DNA of 64,000 nucleotides from Capillimicrobium parvum (GTDB lineage: Bacteria > Actinomycetota > Thermoleophilia > Solirubrobacterales > Solirubrobacteraceae), in the NCBI RefSeq assembly GCF_021172045.1, contig NZ_CP087164.1, forward strand, positions 1,178,001 to 1,242,000, read 5' to 3'. Positions within the stretch are counted from its first letter, which is position 1. Each line of letters starts with the position of its first letter. The notes beneath the pieces are model-generated. The model was not told where the DNA came from and made no database searches. It saw only the letters and a list, made by a program, of their open reading frames with translations. Both the position numbers and the translations under genes were made by a program. Shown piece by piece: positions 32,397-40,614 of the stretch.

Positions 32397-32865
32397 CGCT
32401 GCCGGGCGGCCCCGGCTCGCTGAAGTCCATCCGGTACCGGCGCAGGTCGAGCCGGCTGATGCGCCAGCGACCGTCGACGCGCCGGTACTCCTCCTCGTAC
32501 CAGCCGTAGGCCCGTACCTCTCGGTCGCCGAAGGCGAGGAAGTCGAAGAGCAGCCAGCGGCCCGTCGCATGATCGCTGTCGACGATGTCGATCACCGGCA
32601 TCGAACCGTGGTGGACGGTGATCGGGTCGCGGACCGCGGCCTCGATGAACGCGGCGATGGCCGGACCGCCCACCACGACGGTCTGCTGCGGTGTCGGTGT
32701 GCCCCGCGCGGCGTGCAGCGCCATCTCGGCGGTCATGTCGAAGACCGCGTCATCGGTGAAGAGCTGCGCGACGCCCTCCCAGTCCTTGCCGTCGATCGTC
32801 CAGAAGTACTGGGCCTTGAGCTGCTTGATCTCCTCGATGGCGAGGAGCTTGTCGATGGGGTCCAC
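32380..32865 (-). CDS. NTF2-like (SnoaL-type) small protein
   Basis: A 161-residue protein with the cone-shaped NTF2 fold pattern: N-terminal helix DKLLAIEEIKQLKAQYFWTIDGKDWEGVAQLFTDDAVFDM, then beta-rich SDHATGRWLLFDFLAF and YGWYEEEYRRVDGRWRISRLDLRRYRMDF. Members act as isomerases, cyclases, dehydratases or small-subunit partners. The N-terminus with paired Tyr/Trp/Asp is close to the scytalone-dehydratase/ring-hydroxylating-beta-like group. The GTG at 32865 has GAGGAG upstream. It follows a 65-codon frame of unknown nature on the same strand. Confidence 0.85.
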   Translation of the reverse strand: MDPIDKLLAIEEIKQLKAQYFWTIDGKDWEGVAQLFTDDAVFDMTAEMALHAARGTPTPQQTVVVGGPAIAAFIEAAVRDPITVHHGSMPVIDIVDSDHATGRWLLFDFLAFGDREVRAYGWYEEEYRRVDGRWRISRLDLRRYRMDFSEPGPPGSVSLPA

Positions 32866-32876
32866 GGGTGTTCTCC

Positions 32877-33074
32877 TCAGTTGGTCGCGGCCGCGGGCGG
32901 CGCCGAGTCGTACGGCTGGGCCGCGAGCCGCGGGTCGGCGGCGATCGCGTCGGCGTCCGCGCCGGCGAGCAGGCCGGCCATGTCGCCGAGGATCTCGTCG
33001 TGCTGGAGCGCGGGATCCTCGCCTCGTCCGTCCAGCATGGTGACCTGCACGAACACCCCGAACTCCAGGGCCAC
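32877..33074 (-). CDS. Small protein of unknown function (possible gene remnant)
   Basis: A 65-residue frame from GTG 33074. The start (ALEFGVFVQVTML) resembles the first strand of LLM-class oxidoreductases, and the end (AGADADAIAADPRLAAQPYDSAPPAAATN) is low complexity. The stop lies 11 bases before the NTF2-like start and overlaps its ribosome site, so the two are probably co-transcribed from the palindrome at 33119-33128. It could be the trimmed remains of a fourth LLM gene or a small independent protein. The assignment is weak. Confidence 0.4.
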   Translation of the reverse strand: MALEFGVFVQVTMLDGRGEDPALQHDEILGDMAGLLAGADADAIAADPRLAAQPYDSAPPAAATN

Positions 33075-33118
33075 CGGCCCGCCTCCGTCCCGCCGTCCGG
33101 CTTCCCTTGACCAGAGAT

Positions 33119-33128
33119 AAGTATACTC
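33119..33128. promoter_or_regulatory. Cluster motif and leaderless promoter of CoA ligase 1
   Basis: AAGTATACTC contains the perfect 8-bp palindrome AGTATACT, so TATACT occurs on both strands. On the plus strand TATACT (33122-33127) ends six bases before the ATG at 33134, the geometry of a leaderless transcript. On the minus strand it faces the small ORF and NTF2-like gene. No canonical -35 is visible at 17 bp. Confidence 0.6.
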
Positions 33129-33133
33129 AAACC

Positions 33134-34789
33134 ATGTTGAAGCCGCTCTTGGCGCGGCCGCTGCCGGGCCACGTGCAACGAGAGCACCGGGCCGGGGGAT
33201 ACACCGACGACGCGCTCCCGGCATTCGTCCTCGCGCGCGCGGCCGACCGGTGGCCCGCCTACGAAGCCGTGGTCGACCTCACCTCGGGGGAGCCGGCTGC
33301 GGTCATCACGTACGCGGACCTCGCATCGGAGGTCGAGCGGTTGGCCGGCTTCCTGCGTGCCGCGGGCGTCGGGCCGAACGACGTGGTGCTCAGCCAGATG
33401 CCGAACCGCCGCGAGGCGCTCGTGCTCTCCTGGGCCGCGTTCCACCTCGGCTGTGTGCTCGCGCCCGTCGTCGACATCTACCGCGAGCACGAACTGACGG
33501 CGATCGTGCCCATGGTCACCCCCGAGGCGGTCATCGCGGTCGCCGAGCACCGGGACGAGCGCTGTGCCGAGGCGCTCGACGCCGTGCTCGCCGCCTGCGG
33601 CGCGCAGCCGCGCGCGCGGGTCGTCGTCGGGGGCGAGGCCGCGGGGTGGACGCCGTGGGAGCAGGCGACCGCGGGCCCGGCCGGTGCTGCGCCGCATCCC
33701 GGCGATCCGGACGCGCCGGTCCTCGTGCTGTTCACCTCGGGAACGACCTCGGCGCCGAAGGGCGTCGTGCACAGCGCGCGCACGCTGATGGCCGAGTCGC
33801 GCCAGCTCGCGCTGGCCTACGGCATCACCTGGCGCGACCGCGTCCACGACCCGTATCCGCTCGCGCACATCGCCGGCCTCGAGTACGCCACCACCATCTC
33901 GGCGCTGACCGGGAGCACGGTGCTGCTCTCGCGGATGACCGGCCAGCGCCGCGCCGCGCGGGAGGTCGTCGAGCACGGCGCGACGTACGCCGCCGGCCCG
34001 ACCGGCATGGTCCCGCTGCTCGTCGAGGAGTTCCGAGCGGCGGGGGTCGAGCGCGCGCCGCTGCACACGTTCGTCTGCGGCGGCACGACCGTGCCGCGGG
34101 TCCTGATCGAGCAGGCCGAGGCGGTCGGGATCGGCGCCATGCGGGTCTACGGCCTCACCGAGCAGCCCTCGGTCACGGCTCCGAGCGCCGGCGACTCGGC
34201 CCGCGACCGCTACGAGACCGACGGCCCGATCGCGCCGGGCGCCGAGTGCGAGGCGGTCGACCCCGCGACGCGCGAGCCGCTCGCCCCCGGGGTGGAGGGC
34301 GAGCTGCGGGTGCGGGGGCCGGAGCGCATGCTCGGCTATCTCGACGAGGCCCAGACACGAGCCCAGATCGACGAGGAGGGGTGGTTCTACACGGGCGACC
34401 TCGGCGTCGTGGACGAGCGCGGCTGTGTGACGATCACCGGGCGGATCAAGGACATCATCAACCGCGGCGGCGAGAAGTTCTCGGCACGCGACATCGAGGA
34501 CGTCCTCGTGGCCCACCCGGCGGTGGCCGAAGCGGCGGTCGTCGCCGCACCCGACGAACGGTACGGCGAGGTGCCCGCCGCGTTCATCGTCGCCGCCGAG
34601 CCCGGCGCGGCCCTCACGGGCGACGAGCTGGCGGCGTTTCTGGCCGAGCGCGGCCTCGCGCGCCAGAAGACGCCGGACCAGTGGCACCTCGTCGCGAGCC
34701 TGCCGATGACGTCGTTCGGAAAGGTCAAGAAGTTCGAGCTCCAGGATCGGCTGCGCGACTCGGCGAGCGCGGCGGGAACGTGGACCTGA
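33134..34789 (+). CDS. AMP-forming acyl-CoA synthetase (paralogue 1)
   Basis: A 551-residue ANL-superfamily ligase that activates a carboxylic acid as acyl-AMP and then acyl-CoA. Motifs: A3 loop LFTSGTTSAPKGVVHS, A5 YGLTEQPSVT, A7 FYTGDLG, A8 hinge GRIKDIINRGGEKFSARDIED and the A10 lysine in SFGKVKKFELQ. It resembles cyclohexanecarboxylate/short aromatic acid:CoA ligases more than long-chain FadD, but specificity cannot be read. The ATG at 33134 was chosen over an upstream start because it directly follows the -10-like motif. The next gene (SDR) starts inside its last codons. Confidence 0.92.
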   Translation: MLKPLLARPLPGHVQREHRAGGYTDDALPAFVLARAADRWPAYEAVVDLTSGEPAAVITYADLASEVERLAGFLRAAGVGPNDVVLSQMPNRREALVLSWAAFHLGCVLAPVVDIYREHELTAIVPMVTPEAVIAVAEHRDERCAEALDAVLAACGAQPRARVVVGGEAAGWTPWEQATAGPAGAAPHPGDPDAPVLVLFTSGTTSAPKGVVHSARTLMAESRQLALAYGITWRDRVHDPYPLAHIAGLEYATTISALTGSTVLLSRMTGQRRAAREVVEHGATYAAGPTGMVPLLVEEFRAAGVERAPLHTFVCGGTTVPRVLIEQAEAVGIGAMRVYGLTEQPSVTAPSAGDSARDRYETDGPIAPGAECEAVDPATREPLAPGVEGELRVRGPERMLGYLDEAQTRAQIDEEGWFYTGDLGVVDERGCVTITGRIKDIINRGGEKFSARDIEDVLVAHPAVAEAAVVAAPDERYGEVPAAFIVAAEPGAALTGDELAAFLAERGLARQKTPDQWHLVASLPMTSFGKVKKFELQDRLRDSASAAGTWT

Positions 34790-35538
34790 GGCTGGCCGGC
34801 GCGGCGGTGCTCGTCACCGGCGGCACGAAGGGCATCGGCCGCTCGATCGCCCGGACCTACGCCGAGGAGGGGGCCCGGGTCGCGGTCACGTACGCGCGCG
34901 ACGAAGCCGCGGCGGCCGTCACGGCCGCCTCGCTGCATGAACGCTCGCCGGAGTCCTACGCGGTGCAGATGGACCTCGGCGAGCGTGCGTCGATCACCGC
35001 GGCCGTGGCGACCGTCGCCGAGCGCTTCGGCGCGATCGACGTCCTGGTCGCCAACGCCGTGCGGTGGCCGGCCGGCGTGGGTCGCTTCGCCGACGTGGAC
35101 GCGGGAGTGTGGGAGGACGCGCTGCGCACGAACCTCGAGGGCACGGCCGCGACGGTGCGATCGGCATGGCCGCTGCTGGCGGCGTCCGAGCGAGGCGGAC
35201 GGATCGTGCTGATCGGAAGCGGTGTGACGCGCCACGGGGCGGTCGCGACGAGCGCCTACGCAACGGCGAAGTCGGCGCTCGAGGGCCTCGCCTCCGCGCT
35301 GAAGTGGGAGGGCGGCGAGTCCGGGATCCTCGTCAACGTCGTGGCCCCCGGCCTGACCGTGACCGAGGGGAACCTGGAGCGCTTCCCCGACGAGGGCCGC
35401 GACCGGTTCCGCGCCGCGACGCCCAGCGGGCGGCTCTCGGTGGCCGACGACGTCGCTCCGGCCGTGGCGTTCCTCGGCAGCCCGGCCAACACGAACATCA
35501 CCGGCGCCTACCTCCCCGTCGCCGGCGGGCGCGACTAG
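34780..35538 (+). CDS. SDR-family oxidoreductase
   Basis: A 252-residue classical short-chain dehydrogenase/reductase. The cofactor motif is TGGTKGIG near residue 12, with NAV in place of the usual NAG later (VLVANAVRW). The catalytic Ser-Tyr-Lys is in IGSGVTRHGAVATSAYATAK. The C-terminus VAGGRD is typical. The GTG at 34780 overlaps the CoA-ligase gene by ten bases, so the two are translationally coupled; this suggests that it reduces or oxidises the acyl-CoA made by the ligase, as FabG-like enzymes do. Confidence 0.9.
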   Translation: MDLRLAGAAVLVTGGTKGIGRSIARTYAEEGARVAVTYARDEAAAAVTAASLHERSPESYAVQMDLGERASITAAVATVAERFGAIDVLVANAVRWPAGVGRFADVDAGVWEDALRTNLEGTAATVRSAWPLLAASERGGRIVLIGSGVTRHGAVATSAYATAKSALEGLASALKWEGGESGILVNVVAPGLTVTEGNLERFPDEGRDRFRAATPSGRLSVADDVAPAVAFLGSPANTNITGAYLPVAGGRD

Positions 35539-35776
35539 GTCCGCCTCCGGCGGGCGGCGCGTCAGGCGCCGGCCGACAACGGGATCGGCAGACCTCGTCG
35601 GTGGCCTGCAGGCTGTGGACGAAGCGACCGATGCCGATCTGCACGGTGATGAGCTGCACGATCTGCTTCTCCGTGAAGTGCCGGTGCAGTTCGGCGTAGT
35701 CACTGTCGCCGACCGCGAGAAGGCGGCGGTGCGTTTCGCTCGCAGGACGGCCATGGGCCGCCTTCGGGTGCATCAT
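35498..35776 (-). pseudogene. Carboxymuconolactone-decarboxylase-like C-terminal fragment
   Basis: A 92-codon frame whose middle (YAELHRHFTEKQIVQLITVQIGIGRFVHSLQATDEVC) matches the C-terminal helices of CMD-family proteins. The N-terminal helices with the redox or catalytic residues are missing, and the last 30 residues run into Arg/Pro-rich antisense sequence of the SDR gene. It starts 12 bases from a cluster motif that would give it a promoter. Most likely a 5'-truncated, decaying gene. It overlaps the SDR by 41 bases tail to tail. Confidence 0.45.
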
Positions 35777-35783
35777 GGCAGAT

Positions 35784-35793
35784 CCGTATACTC
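35784..35793. promoter_or_regulatory. Cluster motif upstream of DMT transporter
   Basis: CCGTATACTC, preceded by AGATC. TATACT (35787-35792) lies 21 bases before the chosen ATG at 35814, which would leave a very short leader. It matches GAGTnnACTC at eight of ten positions. Confidence 0.5.
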
Positions 35794-35813
35794 AATCGTC
35801 GGGTTGTCTTGCG

Positions 35814-36761
35814 ATGGGTGAGCCACGTTCCTCCTCGGAATCCGGTCACGGGCCGCTCCTCGGGCTGATCGTCCTCTGGGCCCTCGCGACCGGTTCGTCG
35901 TTCGTGTTCCTCCACGGCGCCCAGCGCGGGCTGGGCTACATGGTCGTGCTGGACCTGGCGTTGTGGGTCGCCGCGCTCAGCCTCGGCGTGGCACGGCTGG
36001 CGCTCGGCGATCGCAGCCCCCCGCTGCCGCGCCGTGCCTTCGGCCGGCAGGTCGTCCTGGTGCTGGTCACCACCTGCGCGGCGTACACGCTGATCTCCTG
36101 GGCGCAGTCGCGCAGCTCGGCGACGACCACCCTCATCGTGGTCGCCACCGTGCCGCTGTTCGGTGCGGTGCTCGCCCGGCTCACCCCGCCCCACGAGGCG
36201 GTCTCGCGCATGGGCGCAGCCGGGCTTCTCGTCGGTCTGGCCGGCGTGGCCATCGTCGCGGGCGGTCCCGGGGACGCGACGGCGGCCGGGCTGATCGCGG
36301 TCGTGCTCGCCACCGTCTGCTTCGCCGGCGGCTTCGTGGTCGGCAAGCGCCTGTGCGAGGAGGCCGGCGGCCAGAGCAGCCTCGGGTTGGCCTTCCGTCA
36401 CGTGTGGCTGGCGGCGGCCGTGCTGACGCCGCCCGCGGTGGTCCAGGCGGCGGCGACGACGCAGGACGTCACGGCGGTGAACCTGCTCTACGTCCTCGGC
36501 CTCGGCGTCATCGGCTTCGGCTACGTCTACTTCATGTACTACCTCGTGCTGCGCCGGACCACGGTCGCGCACGCATCGCTCGTGAGCTACCTGCAGCCGG
36601 TGGTCGGGATCCTGCTCGCGTGGATGCTGCTCGACGAGGGCATCCGCGGCGCTCAGTTCGCGGGGATCGCACTGATCCTGGTGAGCGTCGCGATCGTCGA
36701 CGCGGTCCGGCGCCGAGAGTCGATGGCCGCCGCGCCGCCGCCGTCGCCCGCCGGCCGGTGA
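35814..36761 (+). CDS. EamA/DMT-family transporter
   Basis: A 315-residue membrane protein with ten hydrophobic segments in two EamA repeats (GLIVLWALATGSSFVFLHGAQ, then AGLIAVVLATVCFAGGFVVGKRL; second repeat ends SLVSYLQPVVGILLAWMLLDEG). It should move a small metabolite, usually outward. The ATG at 35814 (MGEPRSS) is preferred to the in-frame ATG at 35775, since the earlier one precedes the promoter-like motif. It is in the cluster and carries its motif, so it may export a pathway product or take up substrate. Confidence 0.85.
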   Translation: MGEPRSSSESGHGPLLGLIVLWALATGSSFVFLHGAQRGLGYMVVLDLALWVAALSLGVARLALGDRSPPLPRRAFGRQVVLVLVTTCAAYTLISWAQSRSSATTTLIVVATVPLFGAVLARLTPPHEAVSRMGAAGLLVGLAGVAIVAGGPGDATAAGLIAVVLATVCFAGGFVVGKRLCEEAGGQSSLGLAFRHVWLAAAVLTPPAVVQAAATTQDVTAVNLLYVLGLGVIGFGYVYFMYYLVLRRTTVAHASLVSYLQPVVGILLAWMLLDEGIRGAQFAGIALILVSVAIVDAVRRRESMAAAPPPSPAGR

Positions 36762-36810
36762 CCAGCGCGGGCTGTGGCCGGATCGATCGTGGCGATCGGG
36801 GGCCGCGGCG

Positions 36811-37839
36811 CTACGGCGTGAGGACGATCTTCAGCGCCTCGCGGCGGTCGTAGAGCGCGTACGCCTCGGCCGCCTGGTCGAGCGCCATGTGGTGGGTCAC
36901 GAGCGGGCGCGGGTCGAGACGGCCGGTGGACAGCAGGCCGAGGACCGCGTCGATGTGGCCGAGCACGTTCGCGTGCCCGGCGGCGATCGTCAGCGACTTG
37001 ATCCAGGCCAGGCCCAGATGGACCTCCGCGGGCGCGGCGTGCACGCCGATGAGGTTCACGGTGCCGCACTTGGCCGCGAGCCGCACCGCGAGGTCGAGCG
37101 CCTGCGGGCTGCCGACCGCCTCGACGACGAGCTGCGCCCCGCGGCGCTCGGTCAGCCGCTTGACCTCGTCGCGCGGCGACTGCTCGGTGAGGTGCACGGG
37201 GATCGCGCCGAAGGAGCGCGCCGTCTCCAGGCGGGACGCGACCGTGTCGACCGCGATGACCTGCGCGGCGCCCGCCACGAGCGCCGCCTGCACCGCACAC
37301 AAGCCGACCGGCCCGAGGCCGAGGACCACGACGCTGTCGCCGGGCACGACCGCGGTCGCGGCGTGGTAGCCGGTCGCCATCACGTCGCCGGCGAACAGCG
37401 CGACGTCGTCGGACAGGCCGTCGGGGACGCGGCGCAGTGTGAGGTTCGCGTCGGGCACCACGGCGAGGTCGGCCTGCGTGCCGTCGAGCGACCCGAGCAG
37501 CGCGCCGTGACCGAACGTGCGCGAGCGGTCGCACTTGTGAAACAGGCCGCGGTGGCAGAGCCAGCAGGTGCCGCACGCGGTCTGGAAGCCGCCGACGACC
37601 CGGTCGCCCACGGCGACGCTGCGCACGGCGGCGCCCGCCTCCACGACCTCGGCGACGTACTCGTGGCCGATGGTGAAGCCCGGCTCGATCTCGATGCGCC
37701 CGTGGTAGATGTGCAGGTCGCTGCCGCAGATGCCGGTCGCGCGGATGCGGATCAGCGCCTCGCCGGGATCGCGCAGCTCGGGCTCGGGCTTGTCGACCAC
37801 GCGGACGTCGCCCGCGGCGTGGAAGGTGACGGCACGCAT
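36811..37839 (-). CDS. Zinc-dependent alcohol dehydrogenase (MDR)
   Basis: A 342-residue medium-chain dehydrogenase. Catalytic zinc ligands C38 (TGICGSDLH) and H59-E60 (IGHEYV) are present. The structural-zinc cysteines are complete: C89, C92, C95, C103 in CGTCWLCHRGLFHKC. The NAD(P) fold shows VLGLGPVGL. It oxidises a secondary or primary alcohol, or reduces the ketone. It is followed on the same strand, upstream in transcription, by two enoyl-CoA hydratases; the gap from the hydratase stop to its ATG is 19 bases, so it is the last gene of that operon. Confidence 0.92.
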   Translation of the reverse strand: MRAVTFHAAGDVRVVDKPEPELRDPGEALIRIRATGICGSDLHIYHGRIEIEPGFTIGHEYVAEVVEAGAAVRSVAVGDRVVGGFQTACGTCWLCHRGLFHKCDRSRTFGHGALLGSLDGTQADLAVVPDANLTLRRVPDGLSDDVALFAGDVMATGYHAATAVVPGDSVVVLGLGPVGLCAVQAALVAGAAQVIAVDTVASRLETARSFGAIPVHLTEQSPRDEVKRLTERRGAQLVVEAVGSPQALDLAVRLAAKCGTVNLIGVHAAPAEVHLGLAWIKSLTIAAGHANVLGHIDAVLGLLSTGRLDPRPLVTHHMALDQAAEAYALYDRREALKIVLTP

Positions 37840-37858
37840 CAGGTCCTCCTGGTGGGGT

Positions 37859-38641
37859 TCATCGCCCGCGCCACTGCGGCTCGCGGCGTTCGAGGAAGGC
37901 GGTCATGCCCTCGACGCGGTCCTCGGTGGCCATGGACTGCTCGTACAGCCGGCGCTCGAGCGACAGCCCGATGCCGATCGGCCCCTCGTCGGCGCCGAGC
38001 ACGGCGCGCTTGGCGAAGCGCACCGCGAGCGGCGGGCGCTCGGCGATCGTGCGCGCGAGGTCAAGGGCCTCGTCGAGCCACGCGCCGGGCGCGGCGACCC
38101 GGTTGACCAGGCCCATCGCGTGGGCCTCCGCCGCGTCGAAGCGCCGGCCGGTCAGCACGAGCTCCATCGCGCGCTGCTTGCCGGCGACGCGCGCGAGGCG
38201 CTGGGTGGCGCCGCCGCCGGGGATGATCCCGAGCGTGATCTCCGCCTGCGAGAAGACGGCGGTCTCGGAGGCGACGATGAGGTCGCACGACAGCGCCAGC
38301 TCGCAGCCACCGCCGAACGCGTAGCCGGACACCGCGGCGACCAACGGTAGGCCGATCGCGGCGATCCGCGGCCAGAAGCGCGCCGTCGGATGGGTCAGGG
38401 TCTCCTGGAAGGACCGCGCGCGCATCGCGGGGATGTCGGCGCCCGCGGCGAAGGCGACCTCGTCACCCGCGACGACGATCGCGCGCACCCCGTCGGTCCG
38501 GTCGAGCGTCTCCAGGACCGTCGCCAACTCCTCCATGAGCTCGGGCGACAGGGCGTTGCGCGCGCCGGGCCGGTTGAGGCGGGCCAGCGCGACGTGGCCC
38601 TCGCGCTCGACCAGGACGGGTGGGGAAGGCTCGGCCGACAC
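37859..38641 (-). CDS. Enoyl-CoA hydratase/isomerase (crotonase) 1
   Basis: A 260-residue crotonase-fold protein. The oxyanion-hole motifs are FAAGADIPAM and SGYAFGGGCELALSCD. The catalytic glutamate positions are occupied (CELAL region and the E in AEITLGIIPGGGATQRL), so it is expected to be a true hydratase. It should hydrate a trans-2-enoyl-CoA formed by the acyl-CoA dehydrogenases of the cluster. The GTG at 38641 lies just downstream (minus strand) of TAGGCTACTC, a weak relative of the cluster motif at about 38652-38661. Confidence 0.9.
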   Translation of the reverse strand: MSAEPSPPVLVEREGHVALARLNRPGARNALSPELMEELATVLETLDRTDGVRAIVVAGDEVAFAAGADIPAMRARSFQETLTHPTARFWPRIAAIGLPLVAAVSGYAFGGGCELALSCDLIVASETAVFSQAEITLGIIPGGGATQRLARVAGKQRAMELVLTGRRFDAAEAHAMGLVNRVAAPGAWLDEALDLARTIAERPPLAVRFAKRAVLGADEGPIGIGLSLERRLYEQSMATEDRVEGMTAFLERREPQWRGR

Positions 38642-38658
38642 GGCGCGAGAAGAGTAGC

Positions 38659-39507
38659 CTAAATGTGGGCGTCCAGGTCCGGGTTCCACTCCGGCGCGCG
38701 GCCGTCGGCGAAGGCCCGCGGGCCCTCGAGGAAGTCCGGGTGCGACCATTGCAGCCGGATGAGCGACCACCCGTGGCGCAGCGCGGCCTCGTAGCTCATG
38801 TCGAGCGATCCCCAGATCGCCTGCTGCGTCAGCGTGGTGGCGCTCGGCGAGTTGGCGGCGATCGACCGGGCGATCCCCATCGCCGCCTCGAGCGCCTGGC
38901 CCTTGGGCACGAGCTCGTCGACCAGGCCGAGCTGGTAGGCCCGCTCGGCGCCCAGCTTGAAGTCCGGCCCCTGCAGGCTCATGCGCAGCGCCGTGCCGAG
39001 CGGCAGCCGCTTCGCGAGCCCGATGTTCTCGATCGCGCCGACCATCCCGATGTTCGTGTGCGTGTCGATGAACCGGGCGTTCTCCGAGGCGACGATGATG
39101 TCGGCGTCGACGACGAAGTGCAGGCCGCCCCCGGCCACGGTGCCGTTGACCGCCGCCACCACGGGCTTCCAGACGCGGTTGTGGCGCGCCGACCAGAAGA
39201 CCTCCTCCTCGAAGGGGCGGTTGTGCGCGACCGCGCCGCCGGAGCCCGACACGACGCCGACGTCGACGCCGGTGCAGAAGTGCCGGTCGCCCGTCCCGGT
39301 GACCACGACCGCGCGGACGTCCTGGTCGGCGCGCACGTCCTCCCAGATCGCGCGCAGCACCGGTCCCATCGCGGCGTGGAACGAGTTGCCGCGGTCCGGC
39401 CGGTTGAGCGTGATCAGCGCGATCGCGTCGGCCTTGTCGTAGAGCACGCCGTCCAGCGGGCCCGAGAGATCGATGTCGTGCCAGTCGGGAAGCTCGGCGA
39501 GGCCCAT
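38659..39507 (-). CDS. Enoyl-CoA hydratase/isomerase (crotonase) 2
   Basis: A 282-residue crotonase-fold protein. The first oxyanion loop is HFCTGVDVGVV (CTGVD rather than AxGAD) and the second NGTVAGGGLHFVVDADIIVAS. In place of the second catalytic Glu region it has THTNIGMVGAIEN, so its chemistry may be isomerisation, hydrolysis or ring opening rather than simple hydration. The ATG at 39507 has AGGAG upstream. It heads the minus-strand operon with crotonase 1 and the alcohol dehydrogenase, and is divergent from the LLM gene at 39681 across a shared motif. Confidence 0.88.
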   Translation of the reverse strand: MGLAELPDWHDIDLSGPLDGVLYDKADAIALITLNRPDRGNSFHAAMGPVLRAIWEDVRADQDVRAVVVTGTGDRHFCTGVDVGVVSGSGGAVAHNRPFEEEVFWSARHNRVWKPVVAAVNGTVAGGGLHFVVDADIIVASENARFIDTHTNIGMVGAIENIGLAKRLPLGTALRMSLQGPDFKLGAERAYQLGLVDELVPKGQALEAAMGIARSIAANSPSATTLTQQAIWGSLDMSYEAALRHGWSLIRLQWSHPDFLEGPRAFADGRAPEWNPDLDAHI

Positions 39508-39617
39508 GGACGTCTCCTGGTCGTTGCTGCGGATGGCCGGCGGACCGGGAGGATCCCGCGGACGCCGGGCTGCAGGCAACCTCCCGCTGCGCTGCTCGTT
39601 GACAGCTTGAGCGAGAT

Positions 39618-39627
39618 CAGGATACTT
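39618..39627. promoter_or_regulatory. Cluster motif between crotonase 2 and LLM oxidoreductase 2
   Basis: CAGGATACTT preceded by GCGAGAT: the ten bases GCGAGATCAG here (39611-39620) are identical to those at 55391-55400 ahead of the acyl-CoA dehydrogenase operon. GATACT (39621-39626) may serve the plus-strand LLM gene and AGTATCCT the minus-strand operon. Confidence 0.5.
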
Positions 39628-39680
39628 TATCTGCCGTCCGGGGGTGTCCCGCCCCACCGCACCGGAATGCCGGAGCCGCC

Positions 39681-40550
39681 GTGAAGATCTACATCCACTC
39701 CGTCTTCCTGGAGCCGACGTGGCTGGTTGGCGTCGCCCGGCGGGCCGAGGAGCTCGGCTACCACGGGTTCACCGTCAGCGACCACCTGCTCTACCCGAAG
39801 GACCTCATGTCGCGGTATCCGTACGGGGAGGAGCCGTTTCCCTCGACGTCGCCGTGGCCCGACATCTGGGTGACGGTCGGCGCGCTCGCCGGGGCCACGA
39901 CGCGGCTGCGCTTCCTCAGCTGCATCTACCTCGCGCTCGCCCGCCCGCCGGTGGCCGTCGCGAAGGCGGTCGGCACCGCGGCGATCCTCTCCGGCTACCG
40001 CGTGGACTTCGGGATGGCCGTCGGCTGGATGCGCGAGGAGTTCGACCACATGGGCCAGGACTTCGCCACGCGCGGCCGACGCCACGACGAGATGGTCGAT
40101 CTCGTGCGCGAGATCTGGACGGGCGACTGGGTCGAACACCACGGCCGCTACTACGACTACGAGCCGTTTCGCGTCATGCCCGCCCCCGACCGGCCGATCC
40201 CGATCCTCGGCGGCGGCGACTCGGAGGTCGCGATGCGCCGCTCCGTGCTGCTCGACGGCTGGCTCGGCTCGCGCTGGTATGCGGCGGACGAGGCGGCCGA
40301 ACAGGTCGAGCGCATGCACGCCTACCGCCGCGAGGCCGGCACCGACGGCGCGGACTTCCAGATCTTCATCTCGCTGGACCACTCACCGACGCTCGAAGAG
40401 TGCCGGCGCTTCGAGGATCTCGGCGTGACGGCGCTGTGGACGCACCCGTGGACGCCGGTCGGCGAGCCCACGAAGGCGCCCGAGCCGACGCTCGAGCAGG
40501 TCATGCAAGGCATGGAGGACTACGCCGATCGGGTGGTCAGCCGGCTGTGA
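39681..40550 (+). CDS. LLM-class flavin/F420-dependent oxidoreductase 2 (short type)
   Basis: A 289-residue luciferase-like protein of the shorter, F420-dependent style: IYIHSVFLEPTWLVGVARRAEELGYHG, the DHLLYP motif, LRFLSCIYLALARPPVAVAKAVGT and the RVDFGMAVGWMREEFDHMG block. The end PWTPVGEPTKAPEPTLEQV is probably the C-terminal lid. It may add or remove a hydride or insert oxygen. The GTG at 39681 lies about 55 bases after the cluster motif. It precedes the 410-residue LLM gene by 64 bases in an apparent three-gene operon with CoA ligase 2. Confidence 0.88.
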   Translation: MKIYIHSVFLEPTWLVGVARRAEELGYHGFTVSDHLLYPKDLMSRYPYGEEPFPSTSPWPDIWVTVGALAGATTRLRFLSCIYLALARPPVAVAKAVGTAAILSGYRVDFGMAVGWMREEFDHMGQDFATRGRRHDEMVDLVREIWTGDWVEHHGRYYDYEPFRVMPAPDRPIPILGGGDSEVAMRRSVLLDGWLGSRWYAADEAAEQVERMHAYRREAGTDGADFQIFISLDHSPTLEECRRFEDLGVTALWTHPWTPVGEPTKAPEPTLEQVMQGMEDYADRVVSRL

Positions 40551-40614
40551 GCCCCACGAAACCCTCGCCGGGCGCCATCGTCCACCCGTCCCCGGACCGT
40601 CTGAAAGGACCGCC

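Noticed and set aside
29547-32570. Thousand-codon minus-strand open frame
   Set aside because: Antisense of the cyclase and P450 genes and out of frame with the LLM gene; composition is that of GC-rich shadow translation.
33107-33133. TTGACC at 33107 as a -35 box for the CoA ligase promoter
   Set aside because: The spacing to TATACT is only nine bases, too short for a standard promoter.
35775-35813. Upstream ATG start for the DMT transporter
   Set aside because: It would put the start codon before the promoter-like motif, and it adds a hydrophilic stretch not typical of the family.
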